Part shown: positions 1-8,815 of the stretch, in pieces | Position numbering within the stretch: position 1 is the first letter of the stretch | Layout of the letters: each line of letters starts with the position of its first letter | NCBI GenBank assembly: GCA_001602955.1 | Contig: LVAC01000002.1 | Location: forward strand, 310,001 to 374,000 | Direction of reading: 5' to 3' | From: Sulfurospirillum sp001602955 | Lineage (GTDB): Bacteria; Campylobacterota; Campylobacteria; Campylobacterales; Sulfurospirillaceae | DNA length: 64,000 bases | Made by a program: the position numbers and the translations under genes | Notes under the pieces: generated by a model | What the model was told of the DNA's origin: nothing | Database searches by the model: none | The model's input: the letters and a program-made list of their open reading frames with translations, nothing else

Positions 1-7
1 GTTTAAG

Positions 8-790
8 ATGCAAACCCTTTACGAAACAATCGATCGTTTTTACCTCTTGGACATCAAAAATCCGACGCATCCGTCGATGTTCGTCGAAGAAGCGGCGTAC
101 GATATTTTGATTGTGACGCTTCCGCATAAAGACAAAGAGCTTATCGTCAATGCCCATGCTTTTGTTTTCGACGATCGGCATTATTACCGTTACGATTCCG
201 TGCAAAGCGTTTTTTTGGAGCTTCCTTCGATGGAAGAAGTGTATGTGTATCTCAACGAAAAGACGAACGAAACGATGAAACTTGTCGCTTCGATTCACGA
301 GAGTATCGATTGGATGGAAGAGCGGCTTTACGAAAACAAACCGTTTACGGCATTTATGCATTATTGGTTAACGTATAAAAAAGATTTAGCGCGCATCGTG
401 CGCCTTTTAACGTTAGCGACGGAAGTTTTGGAAACGTTCGTTCAACGTTATATCCAAGAAGAAGGCTTTTTGGCAACGCATTTTAACGATATTCACGAGC
501 ATTTAAGCCGAACCAATCGTTCTGCGTTATTGGCCATCGATAAACTGGGAAACCTGTACACCTTTTACACCAGTCGCAATAACGAGCGTATGAACAAAAC
601 GATCTATTTTTTAACGATTTTGTCGGCGATTTTCTTACCGCTGAATTTGGTAGTCGGTTATTTTGGGATGAACACGCAAAATTTACCTTTTTCGACGATC
701 GCTTCGGGATCGGAAAAGGTAACGGTTTTGCTGGGGCTTTGTGCCGGAGTGATGATCGGGCTGATCTTTTACCTACGTCGGAAACTATAG
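8..790 (+). CDS. corA: CorA-family divalent cation transporter
   Basis: A 260-residue protein with the CorA layout: a long, acidic, helical cytoplasmic N-terminal part (about residues 1-195) and two membrane helices near the C-terminus (about 200-222 and 235-256). The signature GMN motif follows the first helix in the stretch VGYFGMNTQNLPF, and the protein ends in a short basic tail (YLRRKL). CorA proteins form pentameric inner-membrane channels for Mg2+ and sometimes Co2+ or Ni2+. It is shorter than E. coli CorA (316 residues), as many epsilonproteobacterial CorA-like proteins are. The start ATG lies only 8 bases into the window, so its upstream signals cannot be judged and a longer N-terminus is possible. 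It converges on sixA with 11 bases between them. The ion specificity is inferred from family only. Confidence 0.85.
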   Translation: MQTLYETIDRFYLLDIKNPTHPSMFVEEAAYDILIVTLPHKDKELIVNAHAFVFDDRHYYRYDSVQSVFLELPSMEEVYVYLNEKTNETMKLVASIHESIDWMEERLYENKPFTAFMHYWLTYKKDLARIVRLLTLATEVLETFVQRYIQEEGFLATHFNDIHEHLSRTNRSALLAIDKLGNLYTFYTSRNNERMNKTIYFLTILSAIFLPLNLVVGYFGMNTQNLPFSTIASGSEKVTVLLGLCAGVMIGLIFYLRRKL

Positions 791-801
791 GCGAACGAGC
801 T

Positions 802-1317
802 TTAGGATTCTTGCGAAGTCTCTTTAAGGTGTTTTTTCGGATAGTCGAAAAAGAGGATATGCCCGCTCTCTTCGGTGATCTCGTGAAAATGTTCGACGTC
901 GAAACGAAGGCAAACGATCGCACAGGTCGGGATATTGCTTAAAATTGCGCCGCTAAGGCGTTCGCCGACTTCGGTAATGGTCGGGTTATGTGCGATGATG
1001 AACACGTCGTTGCAGTGATCGTCGATGGATTGAATCAACGAAAGATAGGTCTCAAAGGTACTGTCGTAGAGTTTTTTCGTATAAATAATCTTCTTTTTGT
1101 TAAATTCGACGGCTTTGGCAAGCTCTTTTGCCGTCTTTTCCGAACGTTTGGCAGGGCTAGCGTAAATCGCGCAGGGAAAAACGTCGAACATCTTCAAACG
1201 TTTGCCCATAAAAAGAACGTCGCGCTTGCCTCTTGCGTTTAAAGGTCTCATAAAATCATCGAGCGCTTCGTCTTTCCAGCTGGATTTGGCATGGCGTATT
1301 AAATAAATTTTTTTCAT
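802..1317 (-). CDS. sixA: Phosphohistidine phosphatase SixA-like (histidine phosphatase superfamily)
   Basis: A 171-residue protein that starts with the RHG-type catalytic motif of the histidine phosphatase (phosphoglycerate mutase) superfamily: IRHAKSSW at residues 6-13, where the His is the phospho-acceptor. A second conserved His occurs in FIIAHNPT (about residue 109). The size and the RHAKSSW form match the short SixA branch, which in E. coli removes phosphate from histidine-phosphotransfer domains. The partner here is unknown, although a histidine kinase operon lies close by. A TATAAT box on the minus strand at 1342-1347 is 25 bases upstream of the start. It converges with the corA-like gene. 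The family is certain; the exact substrate is inferred. Confidence 0.85.
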   Translation of the reverse strand: MKKIYLIRHAKSSWKDEALDDFMRPLNARGKRDVLFMGKRLKMFDVFPCAIYASPAKRSEKTAKELAKAVEFNKKKIIYTKKLYDSTFETYLSLIQSIDDHCNDVFIIAHNPTITEVGERLSGAILSNIPTCAIVCLRFDVEHFHEITEESGHILFFDYPKKHLKETSQES

Positions 1318-1341
1318 TGTTTACCTCACACTTGGTACGTC

Positions 1342-1347
1342 ATTATA
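1342..1347 (-). promoter_or_regulatory. -10 box for sixA
   Basis: TATAAT on the minus strand, 25 bases before the sixA start, in AT-rich sequence with no clear -35 element. That is the usual form of the housekeeping promoter in Campylobacterota. Confidence 0.5.
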
Positions 1348-1363
1348 ACATCGTAATATGATA

Positions 1364-1645
1364 TTAATATAAAAAATTCTGCGTGACCCATTGGCGTACC
1401 AAGCGTCGGGTAACCGCAAAAAAAGGTAATTCGCTTCGTAAGAAGATTTCCATTTTTTTAAGCGCGTAGGTGTCTAATTGCATCTCGTACGCAAGCGTGT
1501 TGAGCATTAAAAGCATTTGGGCTTTGGAGGTCGTATCAAAAGGTTCATCGCCCTCTTCGTTAAAATAGCGTTTTTCATCGTATAGTTTGGGGTCGGATAC
1601 GTAATCCAATTGTAAAAAATCGTCGTCAAGAGACTGAAGGTTCAT
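1364..1645 (-). CDS. Small conserved-looking protein of unknown function
   Basis: A 93-residue acidic protein with no signal peptide and no membrane segment. I do not recognise the family. The N-terminal half is rich in Asp and Glu (for example QSLDDDFLQLDYVSD), and the C-terminal half looks helical and ends in aromatic residues (WVTQNFLY). It overlaps the end of the MFS transporter gene by 20 bases and is probably co-transcribed as the last gene of the kinase-regulator-transporter operon. The start is supported by the preceding sequence GGAGTG, which reads as a weak Shine-Dalgarno. The overlap and coding character argue that it is a real gene. Confidence 0.6.
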   Translation of the reverse strand: MNLQSLDDDFLQLDYVSDPKLYDEKRYFNEEGDEPFDTTSKAQMLLMLNTLAYEMQLDTYALKKMEIFLRSELPFFAVTRRLVRQWVTQNFLY

Positions 1646-2792
1646 GCATCACTCCTTTAGGCATCAGAAACGTTAAACAAAATGAAATCGTTGCCAAAAA
1701 AGCTCCGATTAAAAAAACGGCGGAGACGGAATAGGTCCAAATAATACCTAAACTAAAAGGCAATAAAACCGCCGAAATATGGTTAATCGTAAATCCGATA
1801 CTCGACGTAACGGCAATATCTCGGGCATCGGCAATTTTTTGAAAATAGGTTTTAAGCGCGATCGCGATCGTAAAAAAGAGATTGTCGATCACGTAAAGCC
1901 CTACCGCCATTTCAAGAGATTGTACCATAGCATATAGGACAAAAATGAGCACGATGGAGCCGTATTCGATTTTGAGCGAAAGATTTTCGCCGAAACGTTC
2001 GATGAGTTTTCCGACGTAAGGAGCGCAGAGCATATTTAGAACCGTGTTGACGATAAGTAAAAGAAGCATATTTTGGACGCTGAAATGAAAGCGCTCCACG
2101 AGCAAAAATCCCGCAAAAACGACCACGATTTGGCGTCTGGCTCCGGCTAAAAAGGTCAAAACGTAAAAAATCCAATATTTTCGACGTAAAAAAAGTCTGT
2201 TCTCTTGGATGACGTCGTCTTTAAAATGCGGAAAAACCCTCCATGCAAACAATGCGGCGGCAACGGTGATTGCTCCGCTTAAAGCGTAAATCGCCGTATA
2301 ACCGATGTTAGCGTATTGCATCAAAACGTATAAAAGTGCCAAGATACCTAAACCTATAAACGACCGGAGGGAAGAGAGTTTTCCTAAAAACGACGGTGCT
2401 TTGTTTTTATCGATCCACTGTAAACTTAACGAGCTGTGTAAGGTTTCAAGATAATGAAATCCTACGGACATCACGATCGTCGTGACGTAAAGTCCGACGG
2501 CGGAGGGGAAAAAGCCCGTGAGCATCGTACCGATTCCTAACAAGGCCAATGAAAGATATGCCGCGCTTTGCTGGCGCAAAAAGATGAGAACAAAGACGAT
2601 CGTAAATGCCAAAAGGCCGGGAACTTCGCGCAGACTCTGGAGTAAGCCGATCTTTTCGCCGTCGAAACGAACGACTTCTACGGCAAAATTGTTGAGCAAA
2701 GAGTTCCATGCGCTAAAGGCGACGGGAACGGCGGCGGCTAAAAGGTACAAAAGCCCCTCGCGTGAGGCGAGAAAAGGCGTTTTAACGTTCAT
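1626..2792 (-). CDS. Major facilitator superfamily transporter
   Basis: A 388-residue polytopic membrane protein with about 11-12 hydrophobic helices and MFS character. The frame is open 56 codons further upstream, but that stretch lies in the response-regulator gene and is not membrane-like; the natural N-terminus is MNVKTPFLASREG at 2792, which overlaps the regulator's stop by 11 bases. The overlap suggests translational coupling in an operon of kinase, regulator, transporter and a small protein. No substrate can be read from the sequence. The permease could be the target of the two-component system encoded just before it. Confidence 0.8.
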   Translation of the reverse strand: MNVKTPFLASREGLLYLLAAAVPVAFSAWNSLLNNFAVEVVRFDGEKIGLLQSLREVPGLLAFTIVFVLIFLRQQSAAYLSLALLGIGTMLTGFFPSAVGLYVTTIVMSVGFHYLETLHSSLSLQWIDKNKAPSFLGKLSSLRSFIGLGILALLYVLMQYANIGYTAIYALSGAITVAAALFAWRVFPHFKDDVIQENRLFLRRKYWIFYVLTFLAGARRQIVVVFAGFLLVERFHFSVQNMLLLLIVNTVLNMLCAPYVGKLIERFGENLSLKIEYGSIVLIFVLYAMVQSLEMAVGLYVIDNLFFTIAIALKTYFQKIADARDIAVTSSIGFTINHISAVLLPFSLGIIWTYSVSAVFLIGAFLATISFCLTFLMPKGVMHEPSVS

Positions 2793-3432
2793 AATTGAGA
2801 CGATAGCCGACGCCGCCTTGGTTTTCGATGGCTTCTTCGGGTAATTTTTTACGCAAGCGTTTAATGAGGGCTCGTATGTTTTCGGTCGTCGTGAGTTCTC
2901 CGCCCCAAACGTACTGCTCGATACGCTCGAAGGTGATATTTTTATCCAGATTTTTTGCAAAAAGATTGAGCAGTAAAATCTCTTTTTTCGCCAGTTTTAC
3001 CTCTTCGCCTCGGTTATCGAGCAATCTTTCATGCTCAACGCAATAGCTAAAGTTTTGGGCAAGGCGAATCGTATGGGCTTTGGGTTTGCACAGACGTTCG
3101 ATTTTGGTTTCCAATTCGTACATGTAAAACGGCTTTTTGAGGTATTCGTCGCATCCTTTACAGTAGGCTTCTTGAATCGTTTCGAGTTCGACGTTTGCGC
3201 TGATAATAATGGCGGGAGTTTCGCCGTCCATGCTGCGTATTTCTTTCAAAAGCGATAATCCGTCGATACCCGGAACGTTAATATCCAAGATATAACAGTC
3301 GTATCCGTTGTCGATTGCTTCAAGTGCTTTTTTGCCGTTATCGAAAAGATCGACGCGGTATTTTTTATCTTCGAACGCTTCAACGATGACGTTTGCCAAA
3401 CGCTCGTTATCCTCGAGTACCAAGATTTTCAT
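2782..3432 (-). CDS. OmpR-family response regulator
   Basis: A 216-residue two-domain regulator. The receiver domain (about residues 1-115) begins MKILVLEDNERLA with the acidic pair ED, has the phospho-acceptor Asp in CYILDINVPG (about residue 51) and the conserved Lys in LKKPF. The C-terminal winged-helix DNA-binding domain (about 125-216) ends in TTENIRALIKRLRKKL and GVGYRLNYER, typical of OmpR/PhoB regulators. The start at 3432 overlaps the kinase stop codon as ATGA, so kinase and regulator are translationally coupled and almost certainly partners. The regulon is unknown; the downstream MFS gene and the divergent dicarboxylate carrier are candidates. Confidence 0.9.
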   Translation of the reverse strand: MKILVLEDNERLANVIVEAFEDKKYRVDLFDNGKKALEAIDNGYDCYILDINVPGIDGLSLLKEIRSMDGETPAIIISANVELETIQEAYCKGCDEYLKKPFYMYELETKIERLCKPKAHTIRLAQNFSYCVEHERLLDNRGEEVKLAKKEILLLNLFAKNLDKNITFERIEQYVWGGELTTTENIRALIKRLRKKLPEEAIENQGGVGYRLNYER

Positions 3433-5615
3433 ACGCTTCCTTTGTATTTTTGAACAACAATGCACAAGCGCGCGCCCTGCTCTTTTTGTTCCGCATAAAT
3501 TTTTCCGCCCATTTTATCTTCGATAATCAGGCGCGCCATGTATAAACCAAAACCGTCACCGTGTTCTTTGGTGCTCATAAACGGGTTGAAGATCGTCTCC
3601 AACGTCTCTTGTTCGATTCCGCAACCGTCGTCTTCGATCGTGAGGTAAATCGACGTTTCGTCGCTTTGGAGCGTAATCAAAATCACGCCTTCGGTCGGCA
3701 CGGCTTCTCTTCGCTTTAGAATACTATCTTTTGCATTATTAACGATATTTAAAATACATTGTTTAAATTCGTTAGGGTAGCCGAACGCTAAGAGTTTTTC
3801 CTGATATAAATCGTGAATCGTAATCGTAATGTAATTGTATTTAAGATTATGGTTAACGACTTCAAGCATCGTCTCGACGGCGTCTTTGACGTCAAAGGCA
3901 CTTTGTCGGGTCGAGGGTTTGATGAACTGTCTAAAGTCGTCGATGGTGCGTGACATGTACTTAACTTGCGTCATAATGTCGTCGACGAATTTTTGTGTAT
4001 CGGCTTCGTCAAGCACTTTTTTACGGCGTTTATAGATCAACTCTTGCGCAATCGCCGAAATTTCGACCAGCGGTGTTTTCCATTGATGCGCAATACTGGC
4101 GATCATTTCGCCGACTTCGGATTGTTTCGAGCGTTGCACGACAAATTGTTCGTGGCGTTTGTGCTCGGTGTCGATCTTTTTCTTTTCGGTAATGTCGGTC
4201 ATAATGGTCACCACGCCGGCTTCGAGGTTTTTTTCGTCGGTATAGTAAGTGCGCCTAATCGCAAAGGTTTTTTTCTCATGATGCGGAAATTGGATTTCGA
4301 TTTCGGTGCTGTTAGGATTATTGAGCGGCACGTTTTGGATCTGATCGCAGATAGAGGGCATCACTTCTTGAATGTTACGTCCTACGATGTCCCATTTATC
4401 CCTGCCTACAATTTCGCATAAGAGCTCGTTACACCCTAAAACGGTTCCGTCGTTGGCTTTCCAAAAAATGGCACTTTGGATGTTATTCAAAAGAACGTAG
4501 TCAAGCTTGCTTTGCCTGAGTTGCTCTTTCTCCAAAGAGATACGTTTGATAATGTTTAAGACAAGAATCGTCGTGAGCAAAAGGAGCAAAGGCATCAAAG
4601 TAAAAGCGTTCTCGACGAATTTTTGGTGTTTTTCGTAGAAACTTTCCACGCCGTTAATCACGACGGAAGGACTTGGGATGTCGCTTGTCGAAAGACCGAA
4701 TTTTTTCAGTACGAGGTTATCGAAAAAATAGTTATTCGAAGGCGTGTTGACGGGAAGAGAGCTGATTTTTTTGCCGGAGATAATCTCAAAAGCCCTTTTA
4801 GCCGCCAAATAGCCCTGCTCATAAGGATCGACCATATAACCTCCGATGACGCCCTCTCCGACATGAATACGGTTGAGTGCAAATACGGGGTATTTGGAAC
4901 GTTGGAAAAAAGATTGTAAGCGATGATAGGGAATATAGTTTCCGTACATGTCACGGTAAAAGCTGGTAAATAAGATGACGCTGTGTTTGGGTAATTTATC
5001 GATTTTTTCGTCAATGGTCTTAAAATCGATTTTATTGTCGAAAACGATGCGTACTTTATCTTGAAAGTGGCTCGACTCTTCGACGATTTGATCTTTAATC
5101 ATCAAGGAAGAGTAGGCATCGTCACTGATAATATAGACCATTTTCGTTGCGGGGAAAAGGGTTTGGATGAGCTCTAAGTTTTTGCGTATATCTTTATACT
5201 CAACAATACCAGTGACATATTGTTTGAGATACGGCGTAATGTCTTTGGGATTGAAATTTTCGACGCCGCAAAAGACAATCGGCGTATTGGGAAACAATTC
5301 ACGATGGTATTTTAAAGCAAACTCATAAGCGTAGTTGTCGGCCGCAATGATTGCTTTATAGGTGCGATCGCGAAATTTTTTGCGGTAAAGATCCAGCAAT
5401 TCGTCGAAGTAGTTTTGCGATTCGATTTTTTTACTGTCCATATATTGGGTCGTTAGTTCGTATTCGGGGTGTTTTTTCATAACGTCTTCAACGCCGCTTG
5501 AGATTCCATCCGTCCATTTCAGCCCTTTATTATAGGAATGGAGCAATAAAATTTCGTTCCCGAATAAAAAAGAGCTATAAAAAAACAATCCAATTATTAT
5601 TTTTAAGATATTCAT
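3429..5615 (-). CDS. Sensor histidine kinase with periplasmic ABC-type binding domain and PAS
   Basis: A 728-residue membrane kinase. Residues 1-19 form a signal sequence or anchor. Residues 20 to about 310 resemble the ABC-transporter substrate-binding fold (ABC_sub_bind, opening EILLLHSYNKGLKWTDG). A membrane helix follows at about 336-358, then a PAS domain at about 370-480. The dimerisation and phospho-acceptor region has the H-box SIAHQWKTPL, and the ATPase domain has N (NIVNNAKDSI), G1 (DDGCGIE) and G2 (GDGFGLYMAR) boxes. A periplasmic binding-protein sensor suggests detection of a small solute. The gene is divergent from the DASS carrier and fumarase genes, so sensing a C4-dicarboxylate is a reasonable but unproven guess. 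The first gene of a four-gene leftward operon. Confidence 0.88.
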   Translation of the reverse strand: MNILKIIIGLFFYSSFLFGNEILLLHSYNKGLKWTDGISSGVEDVMKKHPEYELTTQYMDSKKIESQNYFDELLDLYRKKFRDRTYKAIIAADNYAYEFALKYHRELFPNTPIVFCGVENFNPKDITPYLKQYVTGIVEYKDIRKNLELIQTLFPATKMVYIISDDAYSSLMIKDQIVEESSHFQDKVRIVFDNKIDFKTIDEKIDKLPKHSVILFTSFYRDMYGNYIPYHRLQSFFQRSKYPVFALNRIHVGEGVIGGYMVDPYEQGYLAAKRAFEIISGKKISSLPVNTPSNNYFFDNLVLKKFGLSTSDIPSPSVVINGVESFYEKHQKFVENAFTLMPLLLLLTTILVLNIIKRISLEKEQLRQSKLDYVLLNNIQSAIFWKANDGTVLGCNELLCEIVGRDKWDIVGRNIQEVMPSICDQIQNVPLNNPNSTEIEIQFPHHEKKTFAIRRTYYTDEKNLEAGVVTIMTDITEKKKIDTEHKRHEQFVVQRSKQSEVGEMIASIAHQWKTPLVEISAIAQELIYKRRKKVLDEADTQKFVDDIMTQVKYMSRTIDDFRQFIKPSTRQSAFDVKDAVETMLEVVNHNLKYNYITITIHDLYQEKLLAFGYPNEFKQCILNIVNNAKDSILKRREAVPTEGVILITLQSDETSIYLTIEDDGCGIEQETLETIFNPFMSTKEHGDGFGLYMARLIIEDKMGGKIYAEQKEQGARLCIVVQKYKGSV

Positions 5616-5680
5616 AAGTTTCCAGCTATTTTTTTTACCATTTTAGCAAAAAAGTCTCATTTATATCTCTTTTCTACGCC

Positions 5681-5686
5681 TATAAT
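5681..5686 (+). promoter_or_regulatory. -10 box for the dicarboxylate carrier gene
   Basis: TATAAT 55 bases before the start codon at 5742, in AT-rich DNA without a clear -35 element. A strong GGAGG at 5731-5735 sets the start. Confidence 0.5.
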
Positions 5687-5741
5687 TACGTCAGTCTTAC
5701 TTATGAGATGTTGAGTAAAAATTATTTAATGGAGGTTTTAC

Positions 5742-7151
5742 ATGTCAAAACAAGCCATTTCAATGCTGATTCCGGTATTGGTAATGTTGGTTGTTTGGTT
5801 TCTTCCGGCACCTGAAGGGTTAAGTGCGAATGCTTGGCACTTTATGGCTATTTTCTTGGGTGTTGTCGTAGGTCTCGTTTTAGAGCCTGTTCCGGCTGCT
5901 CTTGTAGGTCTTGTAGGCGTATGTTTGGTTGCCCTTATGGGTATTATCGATCCAAAGCCTGCCGAAGGTATCAAATGGGCACTTTCCGGTTTCTCTAACT
6001 CTATTATTTGGTTAATCTTTGCAGCTTTTATGTTTGCGGCGGGTTATCAAAAAACGGGACTTGGAAAGAGAATTTCGCTTATCATGGTTAAGTTTATGGG
6101 TAAAAGCTCACTCGGTCTTGGCTATGCGGTAGCGTTTGCCGACCTTTTACTTGCTCCTTTTATGCCTTCCAATACGGCACGTAGCGGCGGTACGATTTTC
6201 CCTATCGCGATTAACATTCCTCAAATTTTCAACTCTCTTCCCGATAATGAGCCGCGCAAACTCGGTTCGTATATTACGTGGGTAGCGATGGCTGCGACAT
6301 GCGTTACGAGTTCAATGTTCTTAACGGCTCTCGCACCGAATCTACTTGCCGTCGATTTGATCGCTAAAAGTGCTAAAGTCTCTATCGAATGGGGTGCTTG
6401 GGCAAAAGTGATGATTCCTTTGATGTTACCGCTTTTCCTATTGACTCCGTTGTTGGCGTATATCGTTTATCCTCCGACACAAAAACAATCTCCCGAAGCA
6501 CCGATTTGGGCGGCAAACGAGTTGAAAAAAATGGGATCGATTACGTTTAAAGAGATCATGATGTTGCTCTTTGCGGTTCTTGCGCTTGTCCTTTGGATTT
6601 TCGGTAAAGAATTGAGCGTCGACGCTACGACTGCGGCTGTTTCCATCGTTGCTTTAATGGTTCTTTGCAAAGTTATCTCTTGGGAAGACGTTATCGGTAA
6701 CAAAGGCGCTTGGAACGTTCTTGTATGGTTCTCCACGTTGGTTGCACTTGCAGGCGGTTTGGGTAAAGTCGGTATTTTAAAATGGATCGGAACGATGGCG
6801 GAAAGTTCTTTAACGGGTCTTTCTCCGATGGCGTTAATGATCTCGATGATTATCGTATTTTTCATTCTTCACTATTTCTTTGCGAGCGTTACGGCACACG
6901 TTTCCGCGTTGGTTCCGGTTTTCGCATTGATCGCCGTTAAATTTATCGCGCCGGATCAATTGCCCGCGTTTATGATTTTACTTGCCGGTTCACTCGGTAT
7001 CATGGGTATCATCACTCCGTACGGTACGGGTCCTTCTCCGATTTGGTACGGTGCAGGTTATATCTCTCAAGCCAGATGGTGGGCTTTGGGTGCACTTTTT
7101 GCCGTGATCTACCTTGCCGTCTTGTTAGTAGGTGTTTTCCTTTTCGTCTAA
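5742..7151 (+). CDS. DASS-family dicarboxylate carrier (2-oxoglutarate/malate or tartrate/fumarate type)
   Basis: A 469-residue very hydrophobic protein with about 12 membrane segments, belonging to the divalent anion:Na+ symporter (DASS/SLC13) family. The hallmark loop SNTARSGGTIFPIAI (about residues 144-158) and the C-terminal TPYGTGPSPIWYG (about 425-437) match the SNT-type substrate and ion sites of the bacterial 2-oxoglutarate/malate translocator branch. The start is fixed by GGAGG seven bases upstream. It is followed by a strong terminator and then by the two fumarase subunits, so import of malate, fumarate or tartrate for the reductive or oxidative TCA segment is the likely role. Substrate and coupling ion are inferred. 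Confidence 0.88.
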   Translation: MSKQAISMLIPVLVMLVVWFLPAPEGLSANAWHFMAIFLGVVVGLVLEPVPAALVGLVGVCLVALMGIIDPKPAEGIKWALSGFSNSIIWLIFAAFMFAAGYQKTGLGKRISLIMVKFMGKSSLGLGYAVAFADLLLAPFMPSNTARSGGTIFPIAINIPQIFNSLPDNEPRKLGSYITWVAMAATCVTSSMFLTALAPNLLAVDLIAKSAKVSIEWGAWAKVMIPLMLPLFLLTPLLAYIVYPPTQKQSPEAPIWAANELKKMGSITFKEIMMLLFAVLALVLWIFGKELSVDATTAAVSIVALMVLCKVISWEDVIGNKGAWNVLVWFSTLVALAGGLGKVGILKWIGTMAESSLTGLSPMALMISMIIVFFILHYFFASVTAHVSALVPVFALIAVKFIAPDQLPAFMILLAGSLGIMGIITPYGTGPSPIWYGAGYISQARWWALGALFAVIYLAVLLVGVFLFV

Positions 7152-7164
7152 CACATTAAAAGTA

Positions 7165-7198
7165 CGCAACCCCGAAGTAATTCGGGGTGTGCATTTTT
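7165..7198 (+). terminator. Rho-independent terminator after the dicarboxylate carrier
   Basis: Perfect 8-base stem ACCCCGAA (7169-7176), GTAA loop, TTCGGGGT (7181-7188), followed by GTGCA and five Ts (7194-7198). It ends the carrier transcript before the fumarase operon. Confidence 0.8.
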
Positions 7199-7224
7199 AC
7201 GAATCTTTACATGTAAGGATTCGT
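7199..7224. repeat. 26-base near-perfect palindrome centred on ACATGT
   Basis: Arms ACGAATC and GATTCGT flank TTACATGTAA. The only break is one T/G wobble pair, so in RNA the stem would be continuous. It directly follows the terminator, and could be a second hairpin or a protein-binding site upstream of the fumarase promoter. Confidence 0.55.
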
Positions 7225-7282
7225 AGAGGTGCCCTCCTTTTAAATGTAAACTCAAACTAGCACCTCTACTTTACTTTTTAGG

Positions 7283-7288
7283 TACAAT
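7283..7288 (+). promoter_or_regulatory. -10 box for the fumarase operon
   Basis: TACAAT in the context TAGGTACAATAG, 74 bases before the alpha-subunit start. No -35 element is evident. Confidence 0.4.
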
Positions 7289-7361
7289 AGAATTGATTAA
7301 ATGGTTTGTGCAAGCGATTTGATCAGTTCTATTCAAAATCAAACTTTTTCGGAGATGAAAA

Positions 7362-8213
7362 ATGAGAGAGATTAAGTACGAAGATATCGTCAAGAGCGTA
7401 AAGGATATGATCCTTTACAGTGCGACAAATTTGCCTAAAGATGCTTATAAAGCATTGCAAAGTGCCTACGACACGGAAAAAAGTGAAGTGTGTAGACAAG
7501 TTTTGAAGCAAATTTTAGAGAATGCAGATATTGCCGCGAATGAAGCGCGACCGCTTTGTCAAGACACCGGATTGGCCGTCTTTTTCGTCAAAGTCGGCGA
7601 AGACGTCAAAGTCGTCGGAGGCAGCTTGAAAAAAGCGATCAACGAAGGAACGGAGCAAGGCTATAAAGAGGGTTATTTACGTGCTTCTACCTGTCATTGG
7701 GATACGCGCGCAAACCTTAAAGACGAAGTCGGCTACAACCTTCCGGCGATCATTCACTTCGATCTTGTCGAAGGCGATAAAATCGACATCGAATACGCAG
7801 CTAAAGGCGGCGGTTCCGAGAACGTCTCTCGCGCAACCGTATTTCCTCCCGCAAAAGGCAGAAAAGGTATTATCGAATACGTTAAACAAGTAATCTCCGA
7901 TGCAGGTCCAAACCCGTGCCCTCCGCTTACGGTCGGTGTCGGTATCGGCGGTACGTTTGAAAAAGCCGTTATCTCTTCGAAACATGCGCTTTTTAGAGAA
8001 TTGGGCAGTAAAAATCCCGATCCGGTACTCGAATCCATGGAAGAAGAGTTGATGCATCTTCTCAATAACTTGGGTATCGGTGCTATGGGTATGGGCGGTA
8101 CGCAAACGGTACTGGGCGTTCATATCGAAAAAAATCCTTGCCATATCGCAAGTTTACCCGTGAGCGTCAACGTTCAATGCCACAGCTCACGCCATATGCA
8201 CATTACGCTATAA
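7362..8213 (+). CDS. fumA: Class I fumarate hydratase, alpha subunit
   Basis: A 283-residue protein equal to the N-terminal half of iron-sulfur class I fumarases and to the TtdA-type subunit. Three cysteines in conserved contexts would hold the labile [4Fe-4S] cluster: ARPLCQDTG (about residue 64), STCHWDTRAN (about 108) and GPNPCPPLTVG (about 185). The pair of subunits interconverts fumarate and (S)-malate; L-tartrate dehydratase shares the fold and cannot be excluded from sequence alone. GGAG lies at 7350-7353, nine bases before the ATG. The beta-subunit gene follows after 12 bases, and the dicarboxylate carrier precedes it, giving a coherent uptake and conversion module. The cluster would be oxygen-sensitive, which suits a microaerophile or anaerobe. 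Confidence 0.9.
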   Translation: MREIKYEDIVKSVKDMILYSATNLPKDAYKALQSAYDTEKSEVCRQVLKQILENADIAANEARPLCQDTGLAVFFVKVGEDVKVVGGSLKKAINEGTEQGYKEGYLRASTCHWDTRANLKDEVGYNLPAIIHFDLVEGDKIDIEYAAKGGGSENVSRATVFPPAKGRKGIIEYVKQVISDAGPNPCPPLTVGVGIGGTFEKAVISSKHALFRELGSKNPDPVLESMEEELMHLLNNLGIGAMGMGGTQTVLGVHIEKNPCHIASLPVSVNVQCHSSRHMHITL

Positions 8214-8225
8214 GAAGGAATTACA

Positions 8226-8789
8226 ATGAGCAAAACTTATCATTTAACGGCACCGCTTAGCGAAGCAGACGTCATTCAACTTAAAGCAGGCGATATTGTT
8301 TATTTAACGGGCGTTGTTTACACGGCACGCGATGCGGCACATAAAAAATTGGTGGATCTTTTAGATGCGGGTCAAGCCCTTCCTTTCGATATGAACGGTG
8401 CGGTTATCTATTTCGTCGGACCGACTCCTCCCAAACCGGGCGATCCGATCGGAAGTGCAGGTCCTACAACTTCATACAGAATGGACTCTTATTCACCGCG
8501 CTTGATCAACGAGCAAGGGCTTAAAGGGATGATCGGAAAAGGTAAACGTAACCAAGACGTGATCGATGCATGTGTTAAATCCAAAGCGATTTATTTCGGT
8601 GCAACCGGCGGCGCGGGTGCTCTTCTTGCTCGTCAAATCAAAAAAGCGGAAGTTATCGCCTATCCTGAATTGGGACCTGAAGCGATTCGCAGACTCGAAG
8701 TCGTCGATTTTCCTTTAACCGTTATTAACGACACGTTTGGAGCCGATCTTTACAAAATGGGTCGCGCTCAATACGAAGTTTTCGAATAA
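8226..8789 (+). CDS. fumB: Class I fumarate hydratase, beta subunit
   Basis: A 187-residue protein equal to the C-terminal half of class I fumarases (TtdB-like swivelling domain). Recognisable family stretches are GPTTSYRMDSYSPRLI (about residues 79-94) and GKGKRNQDV, in which Ser, Thr and Arg residues bind the dicarboxylate, and GATGGAGALLA. The start follows AGAAGGAATTACA, a good Shine-Dalgarno. It is the second gene of the operon and works only as a complex with the alpha subunit encoded 12 bases upstream. Confidence 0.9.
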   Translation: MSKTYHLTAPLSEADVIQLKAGDIVYLTGVVYTARDAAHKKLVDLLDAGQALPFDMNGAVIYFVGPTPPKPGDPIGSAGPTTSYRMDSYSPRLINEQGLKGMIGKGKRNQDVIDACVKSKAIYFGATGGAGALLARQIKKAEVIAYPELGPEAIRRLEVVDFPLTVINDTFGADLYKMGRAQYEVFE

Positions 8790-8815
8790 ACCCCTCTTCT
8801 TTATCTAATCACTTG

